Positions 46,340 through 56,964 of a stretch of DNA of 64,000 bases are shown here, piece by piece (position 1 is the first letter of the stretch; every line of letters begins with the position of its first letter). Under the pieces are notes generated by a model. The model was given only the letters and a program-made list of their open reading frames with translations. It was not told the origin of the DNA and made no database searches. The stretch spans positions 124,969,817 to 125,033,816 of the forward strand of contig CM043958.1 in assembly GCA_014529385.2 (NCBI GenBank). Reading direction: 5' to 3'. Made by a program: the position numbers and the translations under genes. This DNA is from Adiantum capillus-veneris. Its lineage: Eukaryota > Streptophyta > Polypodiopsida > Polypodiales > Pteridaceae.

Positions 46340-47140
46340 AACACCTTATTCCTCTTTGGCACACTGTCTCACTTCAACAAAGGGCTTATCCTCTTTGACA
46401 AGCTCGTCCATCACTAGTACATGCACATCATAAACTAGAAACTTCCAAGGAACATAATCAATTGTTCGCCTTACCTCAACTGGCTTTGCATCTCGAATAA
46501 TTGGCACTGTCTTTGATTGAACCATAGAATACTTTGCTAGCCTTGCAACATGCACATAATCTGCAGGCTTTAGCAAATCCAGCTCCAGCTTTCACTTCAC
46601 CTTTCTGCTCTTCATCTTGGCCAGATACACCATGTCATCATACGTATCAGCACCGTCTTCCACCTTATCTCTGATCCTCGGATGCAAGCACTCAAGAAAC
46701 TTTGACAGCTTCAAAAATTGATTGCCTTTCACCCCAGTGACAACCTCTAACTGTTTCCTACAGGCTTAAAACTACTAAAGAAAATTAAAACAATCCTTTA
46801 CTTACGTTTTGGCATACCACTTTCAGATTTGCACCCACCTCTATCGGGGTGATCATTTCTTGAAACCGCTCCAAAAATTGCCTCTGCAATTCTTGCTATG
46901 AACTTTGACCATCAGCCTTCAAATCATCGTACCAAATCTTTGCACGACTACACATCAACAGTGGCACCGTCTACAACTTTTTTGCATTTGTCACAATGTG
47001 CATTGATACATCCACAATTCAAAATTTGCTAGCCAATCCTCCAGATCTTCAACACCTGTAAATACGGGGCCAAAGTCTGGCTCTATCATCTCTGCTATCT
47101 TCAAACACAACCGCAAAACTTTTCTGCCATTTGCAAACTG
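46340..47140 (-). pseudogene. gag: E5 gag remnant
   Basis: Minus-strand frames give FGPVFTGVEDLEDWLANFEL, a typical Gag start with the D-x-E-D-W-L box, then WYDDLKADG...QRQFLERFQEM (the W-x-D-L and F-x-x-R-F capsid blocks). Next comes QFLKLSKFLECLHPRIRDKV. The open frame 46576-46346 adds DYVHVARLAKYSMVQSKTVP and an acidic tail. Several frameshifts and stops. No zinc knuckle was found. Confidence 0.6.
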
Positions 47141-47213
47141 CTTGCTAGCTTTCAAACATCGCTTTAACCTTCAATTTGGAGCATCAATGCTCCTTAGTGG
47201 GGGCACAAGAAGA

Positions 47214-48080
47214 TGGATTGTGGGAAAGAGGAACACACCCTGAAATGAAACAGTCTACCTCTCTATAGCCCAAGATAATCATTGCACCCCAATCCACTAG
47301 AGTTCACGTTCAAAACTCGCACAATCAAGAACATCGGGAGCAGCGCCACTCAGTAGCACGCCATAGCCCACGAGCTCCCTAAGGAGCTTACTCCCTTGTG
47401 ATGCTTCGAGTGAGGCCACATTTAGGTTTATATATCCTGGAAATTCTTGTTATGCACCCGCATATGGGTTTAGTCCTATGCCACATGGCGGCGCCACAGG
47501 GATCCCCCTCCAAATCCCCCCATGGTCCAAAAAACTCACCACAAAAAACTCCAAAACCTCATTTTTTTGCTTTGCCTACCATCTATGGCCCGGTGATCCG
47601 ACCGTCTAGACCACATCCCCGGCTACAATCCCACTTTCTTACTCTGCACCACACTTTTCCCGAGACCAAAATCTCAGGCCGCCAAAACCGACAACATCTA
47701 TCTATCAGCTCCCCGCAAGCAACTCGTACCAATTTTAACTTGCAATAACTTCATGGTCCGCAACCCAATCAATAGGCACTCACTTCCTGTGTCCTTCACT
47801 TCCTGCAAAGAGCACATACAATCCCTGGTGGAGCTCCAAAATCATCACATGGCACATCTCCCAAGGCGGCCAACCCAGCACCAACCTGGCCCCAGGCAAA
47901 ACTTTTGATTGGCCGTATCTTGGCATCCAGGACTTAGATGGACGATCTGAAAAGATCGTCACACCCCATAAATCAAGCACTACACAACCATAGTCCCAGA
48001 TTGTCTCAGACCACCTGACGTCATCTAGCCTATCCTTCTCAGATCTGCAGGGTGAAAGCATGGAATGGTGGCTCAAATAG
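47214..48080 (-). repeat. E5 5' LTR candidate, truncated by E4
   Basis: From TGGATTGTGGG next to the primer-like site to the E4 insertion point. TATA-like sequence on the minus strand. Its continuation should lie right of 59276. No partner LTR recognised. Confidence 0.4.
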
Positions 48081-48347
48081 TGAGGCGGTCTGGGGCGGGG
48101 AACAAGAAGAGCAACCTCTAGACACCCTTCAAGGCTCCCGTGCTGCTCAATGGGGCTGGGGCACAACACAACACAAACCAAAACAACAAACCCACAGCCA
48201 AATCCCAACTACACAAGGGGCACCACCTAGTTTAAGAGCAAACTAGGACGCAAAAGAGGAGAATCGTTAGGGCAACCCACAAACAAGCAATGAATTTACA
48301 CTAACCCTAACACCAATGGAACACTCTCACACACTAAAACACGAGAG

Positions 48348-48405
<58 letters not shown>

Positions 48406-50720
48406 TGTACAACTTAGCTTCAACTTTATATTTTGCACAAAAAGGAACTTAGAGCTTGCGGAATCAAGTGACAAGATTTGGTTATAGCATCACTAGCACA
48501 TTGTCTTAGGGTTATGGGAGCCCTCTCACCATCCACCCTCTTACAATGGTAGCCAGACAATAGCCAATGAATCACAAGCAACAAAACAACAACCTTCAAT
48601 GAAACAAGTCACCTTATGAAGCTGAATGAGTTTGCCAAGCCAAATTGGGGGAGAAGCGTGAGCCTTTGGACATGAATTGCACCCAAAACTACCAATTCAT
48701 TGATGTTGGGGTAGATACAACAATGGTAGGAAGAATATCTTCTACTCGCACTCACTCAAACTAGCTCAAGTTTTTCTATGCACCAAGGTGATGGTGTATA
48801 GAAAGCTTACTCTCTCTTTACGACCAAGATAGAACTGGCATGTGGTACGCTCAATCTAGTGTGCAATGGTATAGTGATCTCTTTTACAAGGAGGAATGGG
48901 TTCTATTTATAGGTTTTAGAAGCCTTGATTAGGATTAAGCCTAATCAATTTTATTAGGAAAGATCAAGGATTGTGAATTTTTATGAATTTCAAATGATAA
49001 TGGGGTCTCTCTTTTCTCTTGAGTCACATGGATGTGGTCTCAAGTAAGAGAATTATTGATGTGGTGAAAGGAGAGAAACTTCCATGGGAGTGAGTGAATT
49101 TGGTTTACTTGTGCGGTTGCCTACTCCTTATGTTGATAGTGTGGGTGCGTTTTTACAAGAGAAGTTAGTTGTTAGTGGTAATAATCACTAGAATTGTTAG
49201 TGATACATTTACAATGGGTAGGATGAGTTGATTTGATGAAGGTAGAGGGGTGAATTAAAAGATAATCATTGAGATGGTGAAGCTTTGAAGAAGCTTGAAC
49301 TCACCCTTGTGTAGATTGTGGAAAAAATGACCGTTGGTCTTCTTCTTCTTCTTCGTCGCTTCTTTACGCCGCCGCCACGGTTGACCACCACGATGAAAGG
49401 AGGATTTGTTGATGAAAAATCCTCAATATGCAGAATTTATCATTGTTAAGATGTTGAATTTTAGATATTTTTAGGAGAGGTAAATGAAATTGTAACATAG
49501 AAGCAATAGAGAGAGACATGGAGAGGGTGTATGTATGTAGAGGTTCATAAAAGAACTATAGGGATGAGAGAGAAGGGTAATGGTGAAGAGGGTGGGAGAA
49601 GCCATGGAAATTGTAGGTTTGAGTGAGGGAAGGAGAGGGAGGGATGTGTAAGAGTGAGTAGGTGTGATGAAGGGTGAGAGAAGACAAAGGGCTACTTGTG
49701 AGAAAAGTGGGCAGACTAAGGTACACTCAAAAAATCATAGCTCATCGGTGGTAGCTCCAAAAATCATGAAAAAATTTGAGGTGATTACTCAAAGCATGGG
49801 ATACATTTTCTCTTTTGACCATCGCTCCAAATTCGGAGTGGAGATAGGTGCCAAAATTCTCACCAAAAAGCCTGTTTTTATGCCTGCAAAAGTCTTTTAG
49901 TGGCCCCCTCCTTTGTTGAATTTGTACAATGCATCCAAGAGTGAGCCCCTCCTTTGTCATATTATAATACAAAGCATCCAAGTTGCCCTTGACCCATGCA
50001 TGGAGGAGGATTATTGGTGAATAAAGAAATATATACATGGTGGGACTAGTGTATGGACTATTCATGGACTTTAGCTCAATGAGCACATGGTGTTAGAATA
50101 ATGAGTAAAAAAAATAATAAAAATATGGAGGAGTTATGGATATGGAAAGATATTGGAATCATATGATATGGTCCCTCCTTGAATTATTTTGGGTGAAAGA
50201 GGAAAAGGTATGCAAGTAAATAATATAATAAACGGAACCAATGAGTAGAAATCAATTTTTTGTTTTCACGAGGGTGAGGGTGAAAATGTGGGAGTGATTT
50301 GTATAAAGGAAAAATATGAGGTTAGAGTATGTACATATCGGCAAAAAATATAATTATGGTGTAAGAGGATGCAAGAAAGTGTACATAGGTTTAATAAAAC
50401 ACACACCTAAGTAGAAATATTTAAATAAAATACCAAAATAATCATAAAAAATCCATATATTTAGGCCATATATACAATGAAATATTTACACACAAAGAGG
50501 CCATAATATACTTTTATTTTTTTATTATTTTTTATTTTTTTGGCTCAACTAGCCCAGTGACTAGCTAGCTGAGGGTTTTTAAGAAGATATGGGAAAAGCC
50601 CCCTAACTCACACACGCCTATGTACAGTGAAATGGTAGGGATAGCCATAGCGTTTGGGTGAATTTGGTAGGGTGGAGTAACTTACTATGGCAATTATGGA
50701 GAGCTGAAAAACGGCTATCA
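48081..50720 (-). repeat. E4 3' LTR
   Basis: 2640 bp. Contains a (GA)26 run (48351-48402) and, on the minus strand, the TATA box CCTATAAATAGAA (48902-48914). Differences from the other LTR are scattered single substitutions and small indels. Confidence 0.95.
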
Positions 50721-50736
50721 TTAGCCCTCCCCTAGG
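50721..50736 (-). promoter_or_regulatory. E4 polypurine tract
   Basis: On the minus strand the 3' LTR is preceded by TAGGGGAGGGCTAA, the expected primer for plus-strand synthesis. Confidence 0.7.
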
Positions 50737-50748
50737 ATGATGGTATAT

Positions 50749-53700
50749 TCATGTACCATCATAGAGCATCTTTTCCAAAGAGAGTGCTTCAGAGTCCTTC
50801 ACGAGATCTTCATTGTTTGGCCGCTCAGAATTTTGGCTGGAGTTACACTCATGCTTCATGTAACAATACTTACATGAGATAGCGGCCTTTGGACAGATCT
50901 TTGGTAGATCCTTTGGTAGAAGGCGACTCAAATAGGGCTTCAAGCGATACCCGTTTACCTTCCTGGAGTGCTCTTTACCATTCAAGTCCATAAGCTGATA
51001 GTAACTAGAATTGAAAGCCTTCTTGACTATGTATGGCCCTTGCCATCTAGTTTCAAACTTGGCATCAAAACGATTGTCAAGTCGATTGTCATACCTTAGC
51101 ACAAGCTCTCGTTCCTTGATGCCTTTGTCCTTCAGTTTCTTGTCGTGCGTTTCTTTCGCTTGTGTGGCTTTCCTCTTGTAGCACTCGTATGCTGCTTCTC
51201 TTTTCCACTCAAGCTCCACTAACGTAAGAAGTCGATGCATCCATACCTCTTGATCATCTTGTGCTCCTTTGCCATGAAGTCGCATTGTTGGAATGTTGAG
51301 CTCGATAGGCTGCAAAGCCTCTGGACCATAGACCAAGTGAAATGGTGTGAACTCCATGGCTTCCCTATATGTGGTTCGATATGCCCACAAGGCACCATCC
51401 AAGAAGTCATCCCATTATTTTTTCTTGTTTTGCACCATCTTTCTAATGATTCCTGCAATGACACCATTAGCCTTCTCCACCAAACCATTTGACTGTCGGT
51501 AGTATGGTGTGCTACGAAGATGTAGAATGTGAAGCTCTTCACAAACTTCTGTGAGCAAGCCCTTCCTAAACCCTGGACCATTATTAGAAACAATCTCCAA
51601 AGGTGTGCCAAATCTGCAACAAATGTGATTGTACACAAACTTGCTAACTGTCCTCTCATTCACTCTTGCCACACTTTGAGCTTCCACCCACCTAGTCATA
51701 TAGTCTACAGCCACTAGAATGTAGAGTTTGCCATTTTTTGTCCTAGGCAGATGACCCATAGCATCAATGCCCCACTTTTCAAAGGGTCCATTTGCAGGAA
51801 CTATTTGCCTCGGGCCATGCACCAACCTTCTATTTCCATTTATCTGACAATTGTGACAGATTTTACACCAATGTTGAACATCCACATGCAAGCTTGGCCA
51901 AACATACCCCGCAAGCAAAATCTTCTTCACAGTTGATTCTTGGGAAAAATGACCACCACATGCCTCTTCATGCAAACCTTTTAGAATGGTTGGAATTTCC
52001 TCGATAGTTGGTACTCTTCTGCACACTTGATCCTTCCCTTTTTGATAGAGGGAGCCTTCTAGGAAGAGATAGAAACTTGCCTTCTTCATGAGTCTCCTCT
52101 TGTGAGCCTTCGTGAAGTCTTGTGGAAACTCACCCTCCAAAATGTAGCCAATAATGGGAGCCAATGACTCCAATCCCTGGTATCTCGGTTGCTTGACAGC
52201 TGCTTCCACCATGATGACCTGCACTTCTCTCTCAACACATGTAACTGCTTGTTGTGCAAGTAAATCGGCATCTTCATTTTGTTTCCTCGGAATATGATAT
52301 AGTTGCACTTCTTCAAACTGATTAAACATCTTACGAATGGCATGAACTTTTGTCCTTAAGCATTCATTCTTGCATGCCCAAATGCCTAAAATCTGTTTAA
52401 CAATGAGAAGTGCATCTCCCTTTACCATGAGAGGTTTTATCCCTTGGCCAATGCACATCTTCAAACCATGAAGTAGTGTGTCGTATTTTGCTTCATTGTT
52501 GCTAGTTGAACCTGGTAGATTGACCTTCTCTTTCATGACCACCTCTCCACTTGGGTTGAGCAACACTAGCCCTCCCCCTGCTTTCCTTGTGGCTCGTCGA
52601 AAAGCTCCATCAAAGAACAAGGTAAAAGCATTGGGAATACTTTTTGGTGGTGGCAATGGTAGGGTCTTTACTTGAGGCACCTTAATTTCCTTCTCATGTA
52701 CCCTATAAGTGAGAATCCCTGCCAATTGTGCACGCACACTATCTTCTACCTTGAAAGAGTATTGGAACTCTTGCAACTCCATAATCCACTTTGAGATCCT
52801 AGTACTAAGATTCATTTGAGATGACACCCAAGGGAACAAATTTTTTGCAGTGAGAATTACAAAAGGTTTTGGTAGCAGGTAGGATCTAAACTTTCTCACC
52901 GCAAACATGAGAGAAAGCATCATGAGTTCTGCTTCTGTGTAGTCTCTCTCCAAAGCATTCATGACCCTACTAGCAAAGTAGATGGGTCGCATCCTTGTAC
53001 TGTGGGGATCTTGTTGTAGCAACAGAGCACCAATTGTTTCCCTTCCAACACTAGAGCTAACAAAGAATGTGTACTCCCAACAAGGAGGCATGCGTGTCGG
53101 TAGCTTTGAAAAAATGACTTTAATGTTACAAAAATACTCTTCAAGCTCATCAGACCATGCAAATTCTACTTGTTGTGTCAACTTTTGCAAAGGATGAAGC
53201 AACTCCGAGGCTAAGTGAATGAAGCGTGACATATACTTCACCTTCTGAATAAAAGAGATGACCTCCTTAAGACTCTTTGGTGATGGGATCTCAATAAGAG
53301 CCTTTGCCTTTGAAGAATCCACCTCAATGCCTTTATAGGAAACCTTGTCACCGAGCAAGATCACTTCATCCTCACCTATGTGGCACTTGTCAGGGTTGAG
53401 TTGACCTCCCATGTCGTAGAGCTTCTTTAAACCTTCTTCTACGCTTTGTAGATGCAATGATTTTGAGCTATAAATGCAGAAATCATCAATGAACACCCTA
53501 ATTGACTTTCCAAAGAATGCTTGAAACACCATGTTCATGAAACGTTGGAATGTTGCAGGAGCATTTGTCAGACCAAATGGCATGACTCTAAAAGCATAAC
53601 AACCCCAAGGAGTGATAAAGGTTGTTTTCAATTTATCTTCCAATGCGATACCTATTTGAAAGTAGCCTGAGTAGCCATCACACACAGTGTACTTCTCATG

Positions 53701-54207
53701 ACCAGCTACCTCATTTAGTATCTCATCCTGAAATGGGAGGGGAAAGTGATCTCTTTTTGTTGCCTCATTGAGTGGACAGTAATCCACACACACCCTCCAC
53801 TTTCCGTTTTTCTTAGGAGTGACAACAACGGGAGAGACCCACTCTGAATTCTCCACTGGATAAATGAAACCTGCTGCTAGAAGCTTTCTTACCTCCTTGA
53901 GTAAAGCCTGCTCCTTGATGACTCCTAGCCTTCGTAGCTTCTGAGCCTTAGGTGTGGCCTCTGGCTTCAACTCAATTTTGTGTTGAACAACATCTACTCC
54001 ACGCACATCGGTGTAGTCTTTAGCAAAAAGCCTAGGAAATTTCCTTAGCACACATTTGAACTCCTCTCTTTCATCCTTTGTAAGTGTTGTAGATAGCATA
54101 CCTTCTAGCATTCTCTCATCTTCCAATTTTTGGTTCTCTTGGGAACCTACCTCCTCCAAACCTTGACAAGAGGTCTCTTGGTTGGTTGGCTTAAACCTTA
54201 CCCCCAT
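50749..54207 (-). pseudogene. pol: E4 pol: RT, RNase H, second RNase H, integrase; one TAA
   Basis: A 930-residue frame (54207-51415) and a 217-residue continuation in the same frame (51402-50749) are split only by TAA at 51415-51417. RT occupies about residues 80-260, with CDGYSGY (Asp177) and FIDD (239-242) intact. Ty3-type RNase H about 375-500. Second RNase H about 528-655 with Asp533, Glu572, Asp598 and Asp648. Integrase zinc residues His746, His753, Cys784, Cys787; core Asp815 and Glu911. The second core Asp is Asn875 (SNNGPGF; the norm is SDNG), so strand transfer should be lost. A basic C-terminal tail ends at 50749. No chromodomain. Confidence 0.93.
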
Positions 54208-54330
54208 GACTTCGATGGAAGACTCCTCTTCAGTAATGCTGCCGCTACTTTCTTCTTCTGAAGTGTTATCGGTCCAACCTTCTTCCGTCTCACTTTGAGA
54301 TGATTCTTCATGGAGATCCTCTTGGCGTTG

Positions 54331-55059
54331 CTACTTCATGTCAAAGACAACCTTCTTATGATTGTCGTTCCTGCAAATTATCTTTCCACTCTCCCAATCC
54401 TGCAAAGCTCGCATTTTCATTAGCCATGGTCTCCCTAGGATAAATGGGTAACCATTTCCTTTGGTAGACATGACATAGAAATCCACTGCCTTCTTAATGC
54501 CAAAGGCCTCCACAAAAACATTTTTACAAATGCCTACGCACCTAGCCTTGCTATTGTTTGCCATGTTGACCTTAATTTCAGGTGTCTCATGAATGTGCAT
54601 GCCTAGTTTTTGCATGAGTCCCTCTGTCATGATGTAAATTTGTGCACCCCCATCCAGTAGACCTTTCTTAACCAATCTCCCTTTTATGTAACAATCTAGC
54701 AGAGGTGTAATGTCCTCATTCATTTCAGATTGTGCAATTTTTACAACAGGCACACTCTCTTTTACCTTTCTCCTAGTGCTAACTGCCCTTGTTAAATCCC
54801 TCCTAACTTGTGGACATAATGCAAGAAATTGAGGCCGTGAGATATCAGGACCCTTACCTCTCATGTCTTCCAACAGGTTGTATGGAGCCATTCCATGTCC
54901 AAGAGGAAAGTCTTGGAGGTTGATACGACATCGAGTCCTCTTGGCTTCCTTGGTCTCCTTTGCCTTCTTTTTTTCGTCCATGGTCACTTTGTGATGTAAC
55001 TCCTTCTTTCTCCTTAACTTTCCCTCGGCCACGCTTAATACCATTTGCTTCCATGTCAA
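54331..55059 (-). CDS. E4 protease region
   Basis: 242 residues, in the same frame as pol. A single TAG at 54328-54330 (after FDMK) and an acidic stretch of about 40 codons separate it from the pol frame. Linker block LQDFPLGHGMAPYNLLEDMR, then active site LLDGGAQIYIMTEG (D-G-G-A as in E1), and FILGRPWLMKM at the flap side. The frame is +1 relative to gag and overlaps its end by about 200 bp, so expression may need frameshifting unless an indel created the shift. Confidence 0.85.
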   Translation of the reverse strand: MTWKQMVLSVAEGKLRRKKELHHKVTMDEKKKAKETKEAKRTRCRINLQDFPLGHGMAPYNLLEDMRGKGPDISRPQFLALCPQVRRDLTRAVSTRRKVKESVPVVKIAQSEMNEDITPLLDCYIKGRLVKKGLLDGGAQIYIMTEGLMQKLGMHIHETPEIKVNMANNSKARCVGICKNVFVEAFGIKKAVDFYVMSTKGNGYPFILGRPWLMKMRALQDWESGKIICRNDNHKKVVFDMK

Positions 55060-56029
55060 CCTCTCTTGAATTTGTCACCTCTACCACATGCACGTTTGGG
55101 TCTGGCAAAGGTGGAACTCCTTCCACTCCTTGTGGAGGTGGTCTTGCTCCATTTGGCCTTTGTATAAGCCGTGGTTGCTGACTAGTTCCTTCACCTGCAT
55201 TCATCACTGGGTAATTCAAGTTAGGTCTCCCTGGCTCCCCACGGGGCCAAGGACAATTATACATCCCATGTCCAGACTCACCGCAATTCCAACATTGCAA
55301 GACTCTCCTAGGTCGTGGGTCTCGCTCTTCAGACTTCTTTGCTTGTCCCTTTGGACCTACAACTTGTGCAAGGTGAATTGACAAGCTGCTTAAAGATTCA
55401 TGTAACTTCTCAATCACTTCCGCCGTTACCTCAGGAAGCTCCTTAGATGTTGATGCTTGTGACTTACCTTTGGGTCTAAGACCTTCTATTGGAACCTCCC
55501 CCCTTAAGCACTTGAGTTTCCTATATTTCTCAGCAGCCCTAGTTTCAGCTGCATCAAAGGTAGCAGGTGCACCCGCCTCAACTTTTACCTTAAGGTTAGG
55601 AGAGAGTCCCGCTATGAACCTCTCCTTCTTTAGAAATTCTACACCATTACCAGGGTTAGCAACATTTCGTATCCATAGAGCCCAAAGATATAGGAACTCT
55701 TGCTTGTATAAGTAGTAGTCATCTAAGTCTTTTTGCTTATGAGAAAAAATGTCTTGCTATAATTTCTGAGTGTTTTGGGGATCAAAGAAGTATTTCTTGA
55801 AACGATTCAAAACTTCCGTTTAATTCCCTTTAACTTCCTCAGGCAAAGAGTCAAACCAAGTGCTAGCATCTTTCCTAAGGACCACCTCAAACATTTCTAC
55901 ACGTTCTTGATCAGTTACTATCCTCTTGATACGGCAAGACATCTTGAAATTCGTTAGAAATAATTCTGCATCCTCTCTAGGCTCTCCAAAGAAAAGAGGA
56001 TATCCAGAAATTTGGCGTTGGCTCTCCAT
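54854..56029 (-). pseudogene. gag: E4 gag, two nonsense codons
   Basis: Start taken at the minus-strand ATG at 56027-56029 (MESQRQISGYPLFFGEP), as Gag cores often begin shortly before F-x-G-E. The capsid core continues RKDASTWFDSLPEEVKGN, then TAA (55820-55822), EVLNRFKKYF, TAG (55757-55759), YLYKQEFLYLWALW and ERFIAGLSPNLKVKVEAGAP. A zinc knuckle CWNCGESGHGMYNCP (C-x2-C-x4-H-x4-C) and a Pro/Gly/Arg-rich tail follow to 54854. One frame throughout apart from the two stops. Confidence 0.85.
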
Positions 56030-56113
56030 TGAATTGATTTCAAAGTGACGCGTTTTTGTTTTTTCTTTCTTTAAAAGATTTACACAATAATATTTTCTAA
56101 ATTGCAATCTATT

Positions 56114-56331
56114 CTACAACAAAATAAAAATATTCACATCAAATGACCTATGATAATCAATAAGAGGTAGAATGACAGGTTTGGTGATGCGAGAATTTCT
56201 CCTACTCTTTGGGCACCAAACATGAATACCATACGTTGTTGAAAATGGAGTTTTCTACTAATTGCAATGTTAACTCTAATGTGTGGAGTGAAATGAAAGG
56301 AAAAAACCTGTATTCCTGGGCCATTATCCAT
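56114..56331 (-). pseudogene. Small ORF B in E4 leader (one-base deletion)
   Basis: Starts MDNGPGIQVFSFHFTPHIRV, continues ISRKLHFQQRMVFMFG and EILASP. After a one-base slip the other frame reads PVILPLIDY, SFDVNIFILL and stop at 56114-56116. It matches ORF B of the E3 LTRs over its whole length. It lies 85 bp upstream of the gag start. Family unknown. Confidence 0.5.
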
Positions 56332-56358
56332 GGTCTATGCATGACCTAATTCTTAAAA

Positions 56359-56565
56359 CTAAACAAAAATATAGACGTCCAAACTAAGGTCGTACCTAAT
56401 GAGAGGCAAAATAAAAGGATTTACTGATGCGTTTATCTCTACCATCCTAAGAGGACCTAAAATTCTATGAATTACTCGCTGAAATTGCAACTTAGTACTA
56501 ACAATTATGTGTACCTTTTGCCTTGCAATGGGAATGAAGGGATCATACAAATTCTTGTGATTCAT
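56359..56565 (-). CDS. Small ORF A in E4 leader, intact
   Basis: 68 residues, MNHKNLYDPFIPIARQ to SLDVYIFV. It matches small ORF A of the E3 LTRs (22237-22449) from first to last residue, with the same core K-L-Q-F-Q-R, PFILPxIxYD and S-L-D-V. It lies 55 bp past the primer site and 27 bp before B. In E3 the order is B then A. A function upstream of gag (leader peptide, translation control or packaging) is inference. Confidence 0.55.
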   Translation of the reverse strand: MNHKNLYDPFIPIARQKVHIIVSTKLQFQRVIHRILGPLRMVEINASVNPFILPLIRYDLSLDVYIFV

Positions 56566-56620
56566 GCAAGCTACTTGATTATGCTAAAGGTTGAGCCTTC
56601 ACAAAATATACACAAGCCTG

Positions 56621-56638
56621 TCCTCCGTGGGGGCACCA
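56621..56638 (-). promoter_or_regulatory. E4 primer-binding site
   Basis: Minus strand TGGTGCCCCCACGGAGGA, 4 nt from the 5' LTR end. It would pair with the 3' end of a tRNA ending ...GGGGGCACCA. I did not identify which. Confidence 0.7.
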
Positions 56639-56642
56639 AAAT

Positions 56643-56900
56643 TGAGGCGGTCCGGGGCGGGCAACAAGAAGAGCAACCTCTAGACACCCTTCAAGGCTCC
56701 CGTGCTGCTCAATGGGGCTGGGGCACAACACAACACAAACCAAAACAACAAACCCACAGCCAAATCCAACTACACAAGGGGCACCACCTAGTTTAAGAGC
56801 GAACTAGGACGCAAAAGAGGAGAATCGTTAGGGCAACCCACAAACAAGCAATGAATTTACACTATCCCTAACACCAATGGAACACTCTCACACACTAAAA

Positions 56901-56964
<64 letters not shown>

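Larger units (their letters stand above)
44938..48080 (-). mobile_element. E5: Gypsy-like element with gag and an unknown trailing ORF, no RT
   Basis: Read on the minus strand: LTR-like block with a TATA box (TATATAAACC near 47425-47437), a primer-site-like TTGTGCCCCCACTAAGGA (rc of 47191-47208), gag from about 47140, an acidic linker, and a Trp-rich ORF to about 45000. The primer-site core is one change from that of E4 (TGGTGCCCCCAC). No protease, RT or integrase motif was found in 2.2 kb of internal sequence. It looks like a non-autonomous derivative that kept gag. The right end is cut by insertion of E4. Confidence 0.55.

Noticed and set aside
47780-48208. 142-residue minus-strand ORF across the E4 left edge
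   Set aside because: It spans the junction of E5 flank and E4 LTR, and has no domain. The E4 LTR part recurs at the other LTR in a different context.
49742-50086. 114-residue ORF in the E4 LTRs (also 58313-58642)
   Set aside because: Present in both LTRs only because they are repeats; composition is not coding-like and no relative was seen in other elements, unlike ORFs A and B.
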